Shown here piece after piece: positions 1 to 9,064 of a DNA stretch of 64,000 nucleotides; position 1 is the first letter of the stretch; every line of letters begins with the position of its first letter. The stretch is from Sphingomonas sp. OK281. GTDB lineage: Bacteria > Pseudomonadota > Alphaproteobacteria > Sphingomonadales > Sphingomonadaceae. The notes beneath the pieces are model-generated. The model ran no database searches. It was not told the DNA's origin and saw nothing but the letters and a program-made list of their open reading frames with translations. The position numbers were made by a program, and so were the translations under genes. The stretch lies in the NCBI RefSeq assembly GCF_900115295.1, contig NZ_FOVZ01000002.1, positions 620,001 to 684,000 on the forward strand, written 5' to 3'.

Positions 1-1
1 A

Positions 2-256
2 GTCGATGTCGCCAGCGTCGGATCGTGGCGCGACAGCGTGCTGGCGTACGAGGGCGCGACGCTGGCGGAAGTCGCGGACGACCTGTCGCGCGCGCTGGGC
101 GTCGACCTGCGCGCCGATCCGGGCGTCGCGAAGCGCGCGTTCAGCGGCAGCATCGCGACGGCCAAGCTGTCGGGCGATCCCCGCCTCGCCGCGCCGCTGC
201 TGGGTGTCGCGATCCGCAAGCGTGGCGGTCACTGGGTGATGTCCGCCCGCTCGTGA
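2..256 (+). CDS. FecR-family anti-sigma/signal transducer, C-terminal fragment (5' truncated)
   Basis: The frame is open from the window edge to TGA at 254-256, giving about 84 residues of a C-terminus with no start inside the window. The fragment reads WRDSVLAYEGATLAEVADDL and continues with an RALGVDL segment, matching the short C-terminal periplasmic domain of FecR proteins that follows the beta-helix-like FecR domain. FecR passes the signal from a TonB-dependent transducer to an ECF sigma factor. The next gene, two bases downstream on the same strand, encodes a TonB-dependent receptor with the matching N-terminal signalling domain, which strongly supports the call. The sigma-factor gene would be expected left of the window. 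The full length cannot be judged. Confidence 0.75.
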   Translation, partial: VDVASVGSWRDSVLAYEGATLAEVADDLSRALGVDLRADPGVAKRAFSGSIATAKLSGDPRLAAPLLGVAIRKRGGHWVMSARS

Positions 257-258
257 GG

Positions 259-2673
259 ATGCGCGGATGTCTGGTCGTCGCGGCGCTCGCCGTCGCCGTT
301 CCCGCGCAGGCGGGGCAGGGGGCGGTCGACTTGCCGGCGGGGCGTCTTGGGGACGCGGTGCTGGCGCTCGGGCGTCAGTCGGGGACGAGTATCGTCGTCG
401 GCGACCCAGGGCTTTGGGCGCGGCGCGTGCCCGCGGTACGCGGTCGAATGAGCGCGCGCGAGGCGCTCGACCGACTGGCGACTGCCGCGAATGCCGATGT
501 CGTCGCAGCGGGTGCTTTCGGGTGGCGGCTGACCGCTCGCGCACCGCGCGTCGTTCGGGTCAAGCGGCCGAAGGTCGTGCCGATCGTCGCGCCACCCGCG
601 GTACAGGGCGCGGACATCGTCGTCACCGGCAGCAAGCGCGACGTCAGGTTGCGCGATTTTGCAGGGCAGGTCGCGTTGCTCGACGGCGTCGATCTCGCGC
701 TCGGCGGCGCGGGCGGGACCGAGGCAATCCTCGCGCGGCTGGCCAGCGTATCGTCGACGCATCTCGGCGCCGGCCGCAACAAGCTGTTCATCCGCGGCAT
801 CGCCGATTCCAGCTTTACCGGACCGACCCAGACCACCGTCGGCCAGTATTTCGGTGACCTGCGATTGAGCTACAACGCGCCGGATCCCGATCTGCGGTTG
901 TACGATATCGCGTCCGTCGAGGTGCTCGAAGGGCCGCAGGGTACGCTATACGGCGCAGGCTCGCTCGGCGGCATTATCCGCACCGTGCCGAACGCGCCGG
1001 AACTGGGCGCGGTGTCGGCGTCGATCGCAGGCGGCCTCTCCGCGACGTGGCACGGCGATCCGGGCGCGGATCTCGGCGCGACGCTGAACGTGCCGCTCGG
1101 CGAGCGCGTGGCGCTCCGCGTCGTCGGCTACGGCGTGAGCGAGGGCGGGTATATCGACAATCCGGTGCTAGACCGCCGCGACGTCAACCGGACGCGGATC
1201 GGTGGCGGTCGGGCAGCGCTGCGGCTCGATGCGGGAAATGGCTGGACGGTCGATCTCGGCGGGATCGGGCAATGGACCAAGGGCGACGATAGCCAATATG
1301 CCGACCGTGACGCGCCGCCTCTGACGCGGTCGAGCGCGATCGTGCAGGGGTTTTCGGCGGATTACACGATGGGGCAGGTCGTCGTGTCGGGCGCAATCGG
1401 CGGACTGAAGGTCAAGTCCTCGACCGGGATCGTCAGCCAGACGCTGACCGAGCGCTACGACGCGACCCTGCCAGCAGTCGATCCAACGCTACCGATCACC
1501 AACTGGCCTGCATTCGGCAGCCCCCTGATGACGGCCGCGGGCAGCCCGCGCGTGTTCGCGCAACGCAACGCGACCGACATGATTGCGAACGAGACGCGGG
1601 TATGGCAGCCCATGCGAAACGGGTTCGGCTGGGTGGTCGGCGGCAGTTACACGCACAATCGCACGCGGTTGTCGCGCTCGCTCGGCCCGGTCGATGCGCC
1701 CGCGCCGGTGACGGGCGTGACCAACAGCATCGACGAGGCGACGCTGTACGGCGAGGGTAGTGTGCAACTGGTGCGAGGGCTGACCGCCACCGCCGGCGCG
1801 CGCGTGACCCGGGCGTCGCTCGCGGGGACCGGCGAGGACATCGCACCGGCGCGGTTGGAGGCGGTCGCGCTCGCCCGTGCGCGCGTGACGGCGGACCGGA
1901 TCGAGACGAGCGTGCTGCCGTCCGCCTCGCTGATCGCGGCGGTGCTGCCGAAAGTGTCGTTGTACGGCCGTTACCAGCAGGGGTTTCGGCCCGGCGGGCT
2001 GGCGATCGAGAGCGATTTCGTGCGGCGGTTCGAGAATGATCGCGTGCGGACGCTGGAGACCGGTATGCGCTTCGGGCTCGCCGGTGTCGATCGCGCGTAC
2101 CTGACGGCGAGCGTTTCGCACACGATCTGGCAGGATATCCAGGCGGACTTCATCGACGCGACCGGGCTGCCGAGCACCGCCAACATCGGCGATGGGCGGA
2201 TCTGGACGTTCAGCGCGGCGAGCGGGTGGAAGCCGATCGCCGGGCTGACGCTCGACGCGGGCTTCACGTATAACGACAGCCGCGTGACCGAACCGAGCGC
2301 AGCGCTGTTCGTGGCGCTCGCGCGGATGAGCCAGGTGCCGAATATCGCACGTTACGCCGGGCGGCTGGGTGCGGATTACCGGCGTAATATCGGGCGGGAC
2401 CTGGAACTGCGGGTCTATGGCTGGGCGCGCTATGTCGGGCGGTCGCGGTTGGGCGTGGGGCCGGTGCTGGGCGAGGAGCAGGGGGACTATCTCGATACGG
2501 CGCTGACCGCGCGGGTCGGGCGGCCGTCGTTGGGCGTGACGCTCAGGGTAACGAACCTGACGGACAGCGTCGGCAACCGGTTCGCGCTCGGAACGCCGTT
2601 CCAGGTAGGCAGCGGGCAGATCACGCCACAGCGTCCGCGTACGATCCGGATCGGCTTGGACGCAGCCTTCTAA
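259..2673 (+). CDS. TonB-dependent outer-membrane transducer with STN signalling domain
   Basis: This 804-residue protein has a signal peptide (about 1-18, ending AVPAQA) and a secretin/TonB N-terminal (STN) domain at about 20-95. A TonB-box-like segment (ADIVVTGSKRD, about 118-128) begins the plug, and a 22-strand-type beta-barrel ends in a C-terminal phenylalanine. It should import a siderophore or other large ligand across the outer membrane and, through the STN domain, signal to FecR. It follows the fecR fragment by two bases, as in fec-type surface-signalling loci. The ATG at 259 is preferred. A GTG at 253 overlapping the fecR stop is possible, and longer upstream extensions lie inside fecR and are not credible. 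The ligand cannot be told from sequence. Confidence 0.85.
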   Translation: MRGCLVVAALAVAVPAQAGQGAVDLPAGRLGDAVLALGRQSGTSIVVGDPGLWARRVPAVRGRMSAREALDRLATAANADVVAAGAFGWRLTARAPRVVRVKRPKVVPIVAPPAVQGADIVVTGSKRDVRLRDFAGQVALLDGVDLALGGAGGTEAILARLASVSSTHLGAGRNKLFIRGIADSSFTGPTQTTVGQYFGDLRLSYNAPDPDLRLYDIASVEVLEGPQGTLYGAGSLGGIIRTVPNAPELGAVSASIAGGLSATWHGDPGADLGATLNVPLGERVALRVVGYGVSEGGYIDNPVLDRRDVNRTRIGGGRAALRLDAGNGWTVDLGGIGQWTKGDDSQYADRDAPPLTRSSAIVQGFSADYTMGQVVVSGAIGGLKVKSSTGIVSQTLTERYDATLPAVDPTLPITNWPAFGSPLMTAAGSPRVFAQRNATDMIANETRVWQPMRNGFGWVVGGSYTHNRTRLSRSLGPVDAPAPVTGVTNSIDEATLYGEGSVQLVRGLTATAGARVTRASLAGTGEDIAPARLEAVALARARVTADRIETSVLPSASLIAAVLPKVSLYGRYQQGFRPGGLAIESDFVRRFENDRVRTLETGMRFGLAGVDRAYLTASVSHTIWQDIQADFIDATGLPSTANIGDGRIWTFSAASGWKPIAGLTLDAGFTYNDSRVTEPSAALFVALARMSQVPNIARYAGRLGADYRRNIGRDLELRVYGWARYVGRSRLGVGPVLGEEQGDYLDTALTARVGRPSLGVTLRVTNLTDSVGNRFALGTPFQVGSGQITPQRPRTIRIGLDAAF

Positions 2674-2794
2674 CTTCTCCCCTCCCTGGAAGGGAGGGGG
2701 CGGGGGTGGGTCGGCTTCCGCGTGTTCGAACGATGGTGACTCAGGCGGGCCGACCCACCCCCAGCCCCTCCCTTCCAGGGAGGGGAGTAAGAAG
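2674..2794. repeat. Interspersed palindromic repeat, type A, copy 1
   Basis: Two arms of about 42 bp, each itself containing a CCCTCCCTGGAAGGGAGGG hairpin, are inverted around a spacer of about 35 bases. The element starts immediately after the TonB receptor stop codon and ends just before the convergent gene's stop. The same element recurs in opposite orientation at 38673-38790 with a related spacer. It may form a transcription-terminating structure between convergent genes, but it has no T-tract. Confidence 0.85.
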
Positions 2795-2802
2795 GCGACA
2801 GT

Positions 2803-3294
2803 TCAGCCCTTCGCGTTCGCCAGCGCGCGCTGATCGGCCGGTAGCAGTGCCAGCGCGGTCTTGTAGCAATCTTCCACATGCGAATTACCGACCAGCTTCA
2901 TCGCGCCGAAGCTGATCGTCGCGGCTACCGCCGAGCCCGCGAACGGGATGAACTTTGCCATCGATCCCACGGCTACCCGGGCGCCGACGCGGCGGAGGAG
3001 GGCGGCGACGATGCGCTTGGTCACCATCCGGCCGATCATCGTGTTGCCGAGACTCGATGCCATCACCAGCGCCTGCTGCGCGAGCTGCGGCTCCATCGTC
3101 TTCACCTGCTCGTGATCGAGCCCGAAGCGCTTGCTGATTTCGGGCAGCAGCTTGGTGAGCAGGCCGATGTCCGCGACGATGTCCGCGCCGGGGATCGGCA
3201 CGACCGCCGCGCCCGCCGACATCACCGAGCGCGTCGTGACGAGGCGCTTGCTGTCGTCGCGGATGCGGTCGAGTTCGGCGATGGTGGTGATCAT
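2803..3294 (-). CDS. Small hydrophobic protein, possibly DUF697/EcsC-like
   Basis: The 163-residue protein has a charged N-terminus (MITTIAELDRIRDDSKR). An Ala/Gly/Pro-rich hydrophobic segment follows (AGAAVVPIPGADIVADIGLL), then a second hydrophobic stretch near residues 105-140 (VGSMAKFIPFAGSAVAATIS). The PIPG motif followed by aspartate resembles the membrane-associated DUF697-type domain, but I cannot assign it firmly. No catalytic motif is visible. ATG at 3294 was chosen because the segment upstream in frame is antisense to the divergent autotransporter gene. The two genes diverge across about 136 bp. Function is unknown; a membrane-associated role is inferred from hydrophobicity. Confidence 0.6.
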   Translation of the reverse strand: MITTIAELDRIRDDSKRLVTTRSVMSAGAAVVPIPGADIVADIGLLTKLLPEISKRFGLDHEQVKTMEPQLAQQALVMASSLGNTMIGRMVTKRIVAALLRRVGARVAVGSMAKFIPFAGSAVAATISFGAMKLVGNSHVEDCYKTALALLPADQRALANAKG

Positions 3295-3430
3295 GCTGGC
3301 ATTTCCCTGAAGATATCCGCCGCACAACGCGCCGCCTCCGCCATTGTGCCGCACGATAATGGAGCGCGCTTCAAGGTTCGCGAGCCGCGTCTCCGTCCTC
3401 TTCTCGAAAACACATCGAAAAGGGTTCCGT

Positions 3431-6400
3431 ATGCGTCGTCTCCTGCTGACCACCACCTGCCTGTTCGCGGTAACGACGAGCGCCCAGGCGCAGACCGTGA
3501 TCGACACCAAGCGGACCGACGCGGTGCGGACCTCGACGATCAAGGCCGGCGCCCCCGACAATATCCGCATCGCCGCCGCGGGTTCGGTGACGCCGACCAC
3601 CGGCACCGCGGTCACCATCGACAGCGTCAACTCGGTCACCAACGAAGGGACGATCCAGGTCACCAACGCCGACGGATCGACCGGCATCCTCGCCAACGCC
3701 GGCACTGGCGGCGGGATCACCAACGCGGCTGCCGGCAAGATCATCATCGACGAAAGCTATGTCGCGACCGACACGGACAAGGACGGCGACCTCGACGGCC
3801 CGTTCGCGGCGGGCACCGGACGCACCGGCATCCGCACCGCGGGTGCGTACACCGGCGCGATCGTCAACAGCGGCGCGATCACCGTGAAGGGCAACAACTC
3901 CGCCGGAATCTGGCTCGGCGGGCCGCTGACCGGCGCCTTCACGCATAACGGCCAGACATCGGTCACCGGCAACGGATCGACCGGCGTGCGGATCGCCGAC
4001 GTCACCGGCAACGTCCGGCTCGCGGGCACGATCGCTGCGATCGGGCAGGGCGCGGTCGCCGCGCGCGTCGATGGCGACATCGCGGGCGCGCTGGTGGTGC
4101 AGGGCGCGCTCGGCTCGACCGGCTATCGCTATGCGACGGCGCCGGCTGATACGACCAAGCTCGATGCCGACGACCTGTTGCAGGGAGGATCCGCGCTGGT
4201 CGTCGCGGGCAACGTTTCGGGCGGAATCATCTTCGCCATCCCGCCGAAGGACGCGAGCACGACCGATACCGACGAGGACAAGGACGGTCTTCCCGACGCT
4301 ACCGAGGGCTCGGCGGCGGTCACCTCGTTCGGCGCGGCGCCAGCGGTGCAAATCGGATCGGCCACGCGGACGGTCGCGATCGGTGCGGTGGCGGGAACGG
4401 GGACCGGCTACGGCCTGATCGTCGACGGCGGTATCGCGGGCAGCGGTGTCTATGGTGGTGTCGAGGGCAACGGCCTAGCGATCGGTGGCCTCGGCGGCGC
4501 GGTGACGATCGCGGGCGGGATCGGCATCAACGGCACCGTGGCGGCAACCGCGAACGGCGCGAGTGCGACCGCGTTGAAGCTTGGCGCGGGGGCATCGACC
4601 CCTGAGATCCGTAATGCCGGCACGATCTCCGCGGCAGGCGGCGGTACGACAGCATCGCGTTCGACGGCGGTCCTGGTCGACACCGGCGCATCCGTCGCCA
4701 CGATCCGCAACAGTGGTACGATCAAGGCGACCGCGCAGGCCGCCGACGGCACCGCGATCGCCATCCTCGATCGGTCGGGCACCGTCACGCTGGTCGAGAA
4801 CAGCGGCGGGATCGGCGCGTCGGGCGCGCTTGCGACGTCCGAGCGCAACGTCGCGATCGGCCTTTCGGCGAACACGACCGGCACGATCGTTCGCCAGACC
4901 GCAGTCGCGACCGGCATCGCAGCGCCAGCGATCGTCGGCGACGTGCGCTTCGGCAGCGGCAACGACGTGTTCGACGTCGCGGACGGTACGGTCGCCGGTA
5001 CCGCGCGCTTCGGCAGCGGCAACAACCGCCTCGCGCTTTCGGGCGACGCCAATTTCACCGGCGGCGCAGTGTTCGGTGCAGGCAACGACGCACTCACGCT
5101 CGCGGGGACTTCGGTGTTCAGCGGCGCGGCGGACTTTGGCGGCGGTACCGACACGCTGACGCTCGGCGGCACGTCGCGCTTCTCCGGCACGCTCGCCAAT
5201 GCCGGTGGCCTTGCGGTCGCGGTCAGCGGCGGTACGCTCGACATCACCAAGGCAGCATCGATCGCGTCCTTGTCGGTCGGCAGCGGTGGTGTGTTGGCGG
5301 TAACGCTCGACAAGACCGGCGGCACAGGCACGATGATCCAGGTCGCGGGCACGGCCGCGTTCGACAAGGATTCGAAGCTCGCATTGAAGCTCACCAGTGT
5401 CGTCGATGCGGAGGGCCGCTACACCGTCCTGCGCGCCGGCAGTTTGACGGGCGCCGTCAACCTTACCGCGACCACGACGTTGCTCCCGTTCCTCTACAAG
5501 GGCAGCATCGCGACCGGCACGGGGAACGATCTCGCGGTCGACGTCCTGCGTAAATCGTCGACCGAACTGGGGCTCAACCGCTCCCAGGCGTCGGCCTATG
5601 ACGCGATCTACAAGGCGCTCGGCAACGACGCCAAGGTCGGCGGCGCGTTTCTCAACATCACCGACGGCGACGCGTTCCGCGGCTCGGTCCGCCAGATGCT
5701 GCCCGACCATGCCGGCGGCACGTTCGAGGCGGTCACGATGGGCTCGCGCGCGACCGCCCGCGTGCTCGCCGACCCGCACGGCCCGTTCAAGGACGAGGGC
5801 AAATGGGGCTATTGGGTGACGCAGGTCGCCTGGGGGACGTCGAAGAGCGTCGCCGATACGGCAGGCTATGACATCAGCGGCTGGGGCGTCTCGGCAGGCG
5901 CGGAGTACAAGACCGGCGTGGGTAACTTCGGCACCTCGCTCGCGTATCTGCACGGGCAGGATGCGGACGACGGCACGGACAATGAAGTGAATTCTGACCA
6001 GTATGAGCTGGCCGGATACTGGCGCGGGCGTTGGGGCAGGCTGCAGGCTAATGCGCGCGCGTCGGGCGCCAAGATCAAGTTCGACGGCTCGCGGCAGTTC
6101 ACCGGCGCTGTCGGCAGCGAGGCAGTTGCCCGGACCGCGAAGGGCGACTGGGATGGCACGCTTTACGCAGCGTCCGGCGGGATTTCGTACGAAGCGGGCA
6201 AGGGCAAGCTGATCTTTCGCCCGGTGCTCTCGATCGATTACTACAAGCTCAAGGAGGACGGCTATAGCGAGACCGGCGGCGGCAAGGCGGTCGACCTCGT
6301 CGTCCGGTCGCGGACCAGCGACGAACTCGCGGTCACCGGCAGCGGCGCGCTGGGGCTGAACTTCGGTGGTCCCGACTATCAGGATGGCTGGTTCCGCGTC

Positions 6401-6637
6401 GAGGCCGAGGGCGGGCGCCGGCAGATCGTCGGAGGTGGGCTTGGCGCAACCACCGCGTCGTTCGAGGGCGGCCAGTCGTTTACGCTGACCCCCGACAAGC
6501 GCACCAGCGGCTGGGTCGGCAAGCTGCGCGGCGTCGGTGGCAACGGCCTTTTCCGGATGGGCGGCGAGTTCAACGCCGAGCAGCAGCAGGGCCGGGTCGC
6601 GCTGTCGCTGCGCGCGAACTTCCAGATCGGACTGTAG
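3431..6637 (+). CDS. Autotransporter outer-membrane protein (type V secretion)
   Basis: The 1068-residue protein has a signal peptide (MRRLLLTTTCLFAVTTSAQA) and a long Gly/Ala/Thr-rich passenger. The passenger contains N-[ST]-G-T-I-like beta-helix repeats (for example NSGAITVKGNNS and RNAGTISAAGGG) and a C-terminal autotransporter beta-barrel from about residue 790 (WGYWVTQVAWGTSKSV) to the end. A run of GSGND-type repeats is seen near 510-580 (RFGSGNDVFDVADG, RFGSGNNRLALSGDA). Two acidic DxDxDG segments (about 114-123 and 278-290) resemble calcium-binding loops. The protein should be surface-exposed, as an adhesin or other passenger. No protease or lipase catalytic motif is visible. ATG 3431 is followed at once by a clear signal peptide, so upstream in-frame starts are rejected. 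Confidence 0.88.
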   Translation: MRRLLLTTTCLFAVTTSAQAQTVIDTKRTDAVRTSTIKAGAPDNIRIAAAGSVTPTTGTAVTIDSVNSVTNEGTIQVTNADGSTGILANAGTGGGITNAAAGKIIIDESYVATDTDKDGDLDGPFAAGTGRTGIRTAGAYTGAIVNSGAITVKGNNSAGIWLGGPLTGAFTHNGQTSVTGNGSTGVRIADVTGNVRLAGTIAAIGQGAVAARVDGDIAGALVVQGALGSTGYRYATAPADTTKLDADDLLQGGSALVVAGNVSGGIIFAIPPKDASTTDTDEDKDGLPDATEGSAAVTSFGAAPAVQIGSATRTVAIGAVAGTGTGYGLIVDGGIAGSGVYGGVEGNGLAIGGLGGAVTIAGGIGINGTVAATANGASATALKLGAGASTPEIRNAGTISAAGGGTTASRSTAVLVDTGASVATIRNSGTIKATAQAADGTAIAILDRSGTVTLVENSGGIGASGALATSERNVAIGLSANTTGTIVRQTAVATGIAAPAIVGDVRFGSGNDVFDVADGTVAGTARFGSGNNRLALSGDANFTGGAVFGAGNDALTLAGTSVFSGAADFGGGTDTLTLGGTSRFSGTLANAGGLAVAVSGGTLDITKAASIASLSVGSGGVLAVTLDKTGGTGTMIQVAGTAAFDKDSKLALKLTSVVDAEGRYTVLRAGSLTGAVNLTATTTLLPFLYKGSIATGTGNDLAVDVLRKSSTELGLNRSQASAYDAIYKALGNDAKVGGAFLNITDGDAFRGSVRQMLPDHAGGTFEAVTMGSRATARVLADPHGPFKDEGKWGYWVTQVAWGTSKSVADTAGYDISGWGVSAGAEYKTGVGNFGTSLAYLHGQDADDGTDNEVNSDQYELAGYWRGRWGRLQANARASGAKIKFDGSRQFTGAVGSEAVARTAKGDWDGTLYAASGGISYEAGKGKLIFRPVLSIDYYKLKEDGYSETGGGKAVDLVVRSRTSDELAVTGSGALGLNFGGPDYQDGWFRVEAEGGRRQIVGGGLGATTASFEGGQSFTLTPDKRTSGWVGKLRGVGGNGLFRMGGEFNAEQQQGRVALSLRANFQIGL

Positions 6638-6727
6638 GTTGCCGTTCTAGGGGCGGCACTTTTCGGGGCTGGAATGGCTCGATTCCGCCCCCGGACTGTT
6701 ATCGGCGCATAGCGAGGAGCGAATACC

Positions 6728-7000
6728 ATGGCCGAAGACCGTCTGAACATCGACACCAAGACTCTCGAGGACAATAGCGACCTGCGGCAGGTCGAGTTCG
6801 AGGCCGAGGTGAGCGAGGAACGCTATCAGTTCGCCGTCCAGTACGACGTGCTCGAGGCGCTCAGCACGGTGTCGCCCGAGGGCGATGCGGTGGCGATCTT
6901 CCGGCAGCACGCGGACGAGATCGCCGAACTGGGCGTCGTCGCGCTGGCACGCGATCCCGACCAGGAGATCGTCGTGATCAGCGAGAACGATCTGGACTAG
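6728..7000 (+). CDS. DUF1488-like small acidic protein
   Basis: This 90-residue soluble acidic protein begins MAEDRLNIDTKTLEDNSD and ends EIVVISENDLD. It has no signal peptide or membrane segment. The pattern, a substrate-less beta-strand opening followed by an alpha-helical middle (FAVQYDVLEALS) and an EIAELGVVAL segment, resembles DUF1488 proteins of similar size, but the assignment is tentative. A GAGGAG ribosome binding site lies at a good distance before the ATG. It sits alone between the autotransporter and an exported methyltransferase, and a strong hairpin (7009-7049) follows immediately. Function is unknown. Confidence 0.6.
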   Translation: MAEDRLNIDTKTLEDNSDLRQVEFEAEVSEERYQFAVQYDVLEALSTVSPEGDAVAIFRQHADEIAELGVVALARDPDQEIVVISENDLD

Positions 7001-7008
7001 CGCCGTCT

Positions 7009-7049
7009 TCCGGACGATCCTGCCGGTAGATCCGGCGGTGTCGTCCGGA
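7009..7049. other. Strong imperfect palindrome (hairpin) after the DUF1488-like gene
   Basis: Arms TCCGGACGA (7009-7017) and TCGTCCGGA (7041-7049) pair perfectly over 9 bp, with an inner GCCGG/CCGGC stem. There is no T-run after it, so it is not a canonical rho-independent terminator. It sits in the 63-bp gap before the methyltransferase gene and could act in termination, mRNA stability or attenuation. Confidence 0.6.
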
Positions 7050-7063
7050 ACGATGGGAGAGCG

Positions 7064-7825
7064 ATGATGAAACCGATCTGGATGGGCGCGGCCGCGGCGA
7101 TGACGATCGCGACGGGGACGATCGCGACGGGAACGATGCAGGCGCAGGCGCAGAAGGCCAGCCCCGAAATCGCCAAGGCGCTGGCCGATCCCGCGCGCGC
7201 CGATCAGCAGGGCGACGACGCGCGGCGCAAGGCGGCTGAGGTGGTGGCGTTCTCGGGTCTCAAACCAGGCAACGTCGTCGTCGATTACCTGCCGGGCGCT
7301 GGGTATTGGACGCGCATCTTCACCGGCGTCGTCGGTCCCAAGGGGCATGTCTATGCCGTGTGGCCAGCGGCAGGCGCCAAATATGCCACCAAGTCGTTGC
7401 CGGCACTGCAGGCTCGTGGTCTCGCCAACGTGACCGCCGAGGTTCAGGCGACTAACCTGCCGACGTCGCCCAAGCCGGTCGACGTCTTCTGGACCGCGCA
7501 GAACTATCACGACATTCCGAACAACGGCGCGGGCGAACCGGCGCTGCGCGCGTTCGACACCGCGGTGTTCCGGATGCTCAAGCGCGGGGGCACCTATATC
7601 GTCATCGATCATGCCGACGCACCGGGCAGCGGGATGACCGGCACCGAGACGCGTCACCGGATCGATCCGGCAGCGGTGAAGGCGCAGGTCCAGGCGGCAG
7701 GCTTTAAGTTCGTCGGTGAATCGACCGTCCTGCGCAATCCTGCGGACGACCACAGCAAGGCCGTCTTCGATCCTGAAATCCGCGGCAAGACGGACCAGTT
7801 CGTCTACAAGTTCCGCAAGCCGTAG
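7064..7825 (+). CDS. Exported class I SAM methyltransferase-like protein
   Basis: The 253-residue protein has an N-terminal hydrophobic segment with two GTIATGT-type repeats ending in QAQAQ, consistent with a signal peptide of about 30 residues. The mature part has a Rossmann-type motif (VVDYLPGAGYWTRIF) in the position of SAM-binding motif I, and a downstream DVFWTAQNYHDI and FRMLKRGGTYIVIDH that look like motifs IV-VI of class I methyltransferases. It resembles the family annotated as predicted methyltransferase, secreted in several proteobacteria. The acceptor is unknown, and how SAM would be supplied outside the cytoplasm is unclear, so it may not be catalytic there. The first of two adjacent ATGs is given; GGGAGAG lies just upstream. 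Confidence 0.75.
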   Translation: MMKPIWMGAAAAMTIATGTIATGTMQAQAQKASPEIAKALADPARADQQGDDARRKAAEVVAFSGLKPGNVVVDYLPGAGYWTRIFTGVVGPKGHVYAVWPAAGAKYATKSLPALQARGLANVTAEVQATNLPTSPKPVDVFWTAQNYHDIPNNGAGEPALRAFDTAVFRMLKRGGTYIVIDHADAPGSGMTGTETRHRIDPAAVKAQVQAAGFKFVGESTVLRNPADDHSKAVFDPEIRGKTDQFVYKFRKP

Positions 7826-7875
7826 AGGCAGCACTGTCGACCGGGGGGCGATCGACGCTCCCCGGCGATTGTCCG

Positions 7876-9039
7876 CTAGCCTAGCCGCTCTGCACCCGCG
7901 GCCCTGACGTGCGCGATTGTCGGATAACCGTTCACCGCCATCAGCAGGTCGGCCTCGGCCAGGATGCATTTCAGCACGTGCGCGGCGCCATTCGCACCGT
8001 CGAGCGCCAGCCCGTATGTGTAGGGCCGCCCGATACCGACCGCCGTCGCGCCGAGTGCGAGCGCCTTGACCACGTCGCTGCCCGATCGGATGCCTGAATC
8101 GAACAGCACCGGCACGTCGCCGCTCGCCGCGACCACCGCGGGCAGCATGTCGATCGCGGCGATCCCGCCATTCGCCTGGCGCCCGCCATGGTTGGAGCAA
8201 TAGATCGCATCCGCCCCCAGATCGATCGCCCGCCTGGCGTCGTCGGGATGGCAGATGCCCTTCAGGACGATCGGCAAGCGCGTCAGCGATCGCAGCCACG
8301 GCATGTCGTCCCACGTCAGCACCTTGCCGAACGTGCCTGCCCATTGCCGGACGGCGGCGGGCAGGTCCTCGCGTGGAGGCTTGGTAAGCATCGCGCGGAA
8401 TACCGGGTCGCTGAAGTAGTTTTCCAGCACATGGCCACGCAGTTGCGGGAAATTGGCGGCATTCAGGTCGCGCGGGCGCCAGCCGGTGACCCAGGTATCG
8501 AGCGTGACGACGATCGCCTTGTAGCCCGCCGCCTCGGCGCGGCCGACGAGGCTCTCGGTCAGCGCTTTGTCCTTGGGCGTGTAGAGCTGGAAGAACCCCG
8601 GGGTATCGCCCAGCGCGCCGGCCACCGTCTCGAGCGGATCGTTCGACAGCGTCGACTGGATCAGCGGGACGCCGGTCATCGCGGCCGCGCTCGCTGCGGC
8701 GACGTCGCCATGCCCGTCTTGCGTGCACATCCCGTTGATTCCGACCGGGCTCATGAAGATCGGGCTGAGCAGCGTCATCCCGAACAGCTCGATCGACAGG
8801 TCCCGGTGCGTGCAGTCGACCATCATCCGCGGCGTCATGCCCCAGTGGCGGAACGCGTCGGCATTCTGGCGCTGCGTGAATTCGTCCCCGCACCCGCCCT
8901 GGAGATAGCCGAGAACCGATGGTGGCAATGCCGCCGCGGCGCGCGCCTCCAGCCATGCGAAGTCGACCGGGACAGTCGGCACGACCCCGGCTAGCCCGGC
9001 GAAATAGATCGCGTTCTGGTAATCGCCGTAATGCGGCAT
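7876..9039 (-). CDS. FMN-dependent alpha-hydroxy-acid oxidizing protein (lactate oxidase/monooxygenase type)
   Basis: The 387-residue TIM-barrel flavoprotein belongs to the 2-hydroxy-acid oxidase family. Visible signatures are SPVGINGM near the FMN site, the catalytic histidine loop SNHGGRQ (His about 284), and the phosphate-binding DSGIRSGSDVVKAL and GATAVGIGRPY segments. It is close in style to lactate 2-monooxygenase or to glycolate and mandelate oxidases; the exact hydroxy acid cannot be assigned. It is expected in the cytoplasm, oxidising the acid with FMN and oxygen or another acceptor. It lies 25 bp downstream of the class II aldolase gene on the same strand, so the two probably share a transcript and a pathway of small hydroxy or keto acids. 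Confidence 0.85.
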   Translation of the reverse strand: MPHYGDYQNAIYFAGLAGVVPTVPVDFAWLEARAAAALPPSVLGYLQGGCGDEFTQRQNADAFRHWGMTPRMMVDCTHRDLSIELFGMTLLSPIFMSPVGINGMCTQDGHGDVAAASAAAMTGVPLIQSTLSNDPLETVAGALGDTPGFFQLYTPKDKALTESLVGRAEAAGYKAIVVTLDTWVTGWRPRDLNAANFPQLRGHVLENYFSDPVFRAMLTKPPREDLPAAVRQWAGTFGKVLTWDDMPWLRSLTRLPIVLKGICHPDDARRAIDLGADAIYCSNHGGRQANGGIAAIDMLPAVVAASGDVPVLFDSGIRSGSDVVKALALGATAVGIGRPYTYGLALDGANGAAHVLKCILAEADLLMAVNGYPTIAHVRAAGAERLG

Positions 9040-9064
9040 CGTTATACTCCGAAGCGTATCGCGG

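Noticed and set aside
4475..5953. A 492-codon minus-strand frame opposite the autotransporter
   Set aside because: Composition is typical of a shadow frame, and the plus strand has a signal peptide and a beta-barrel.
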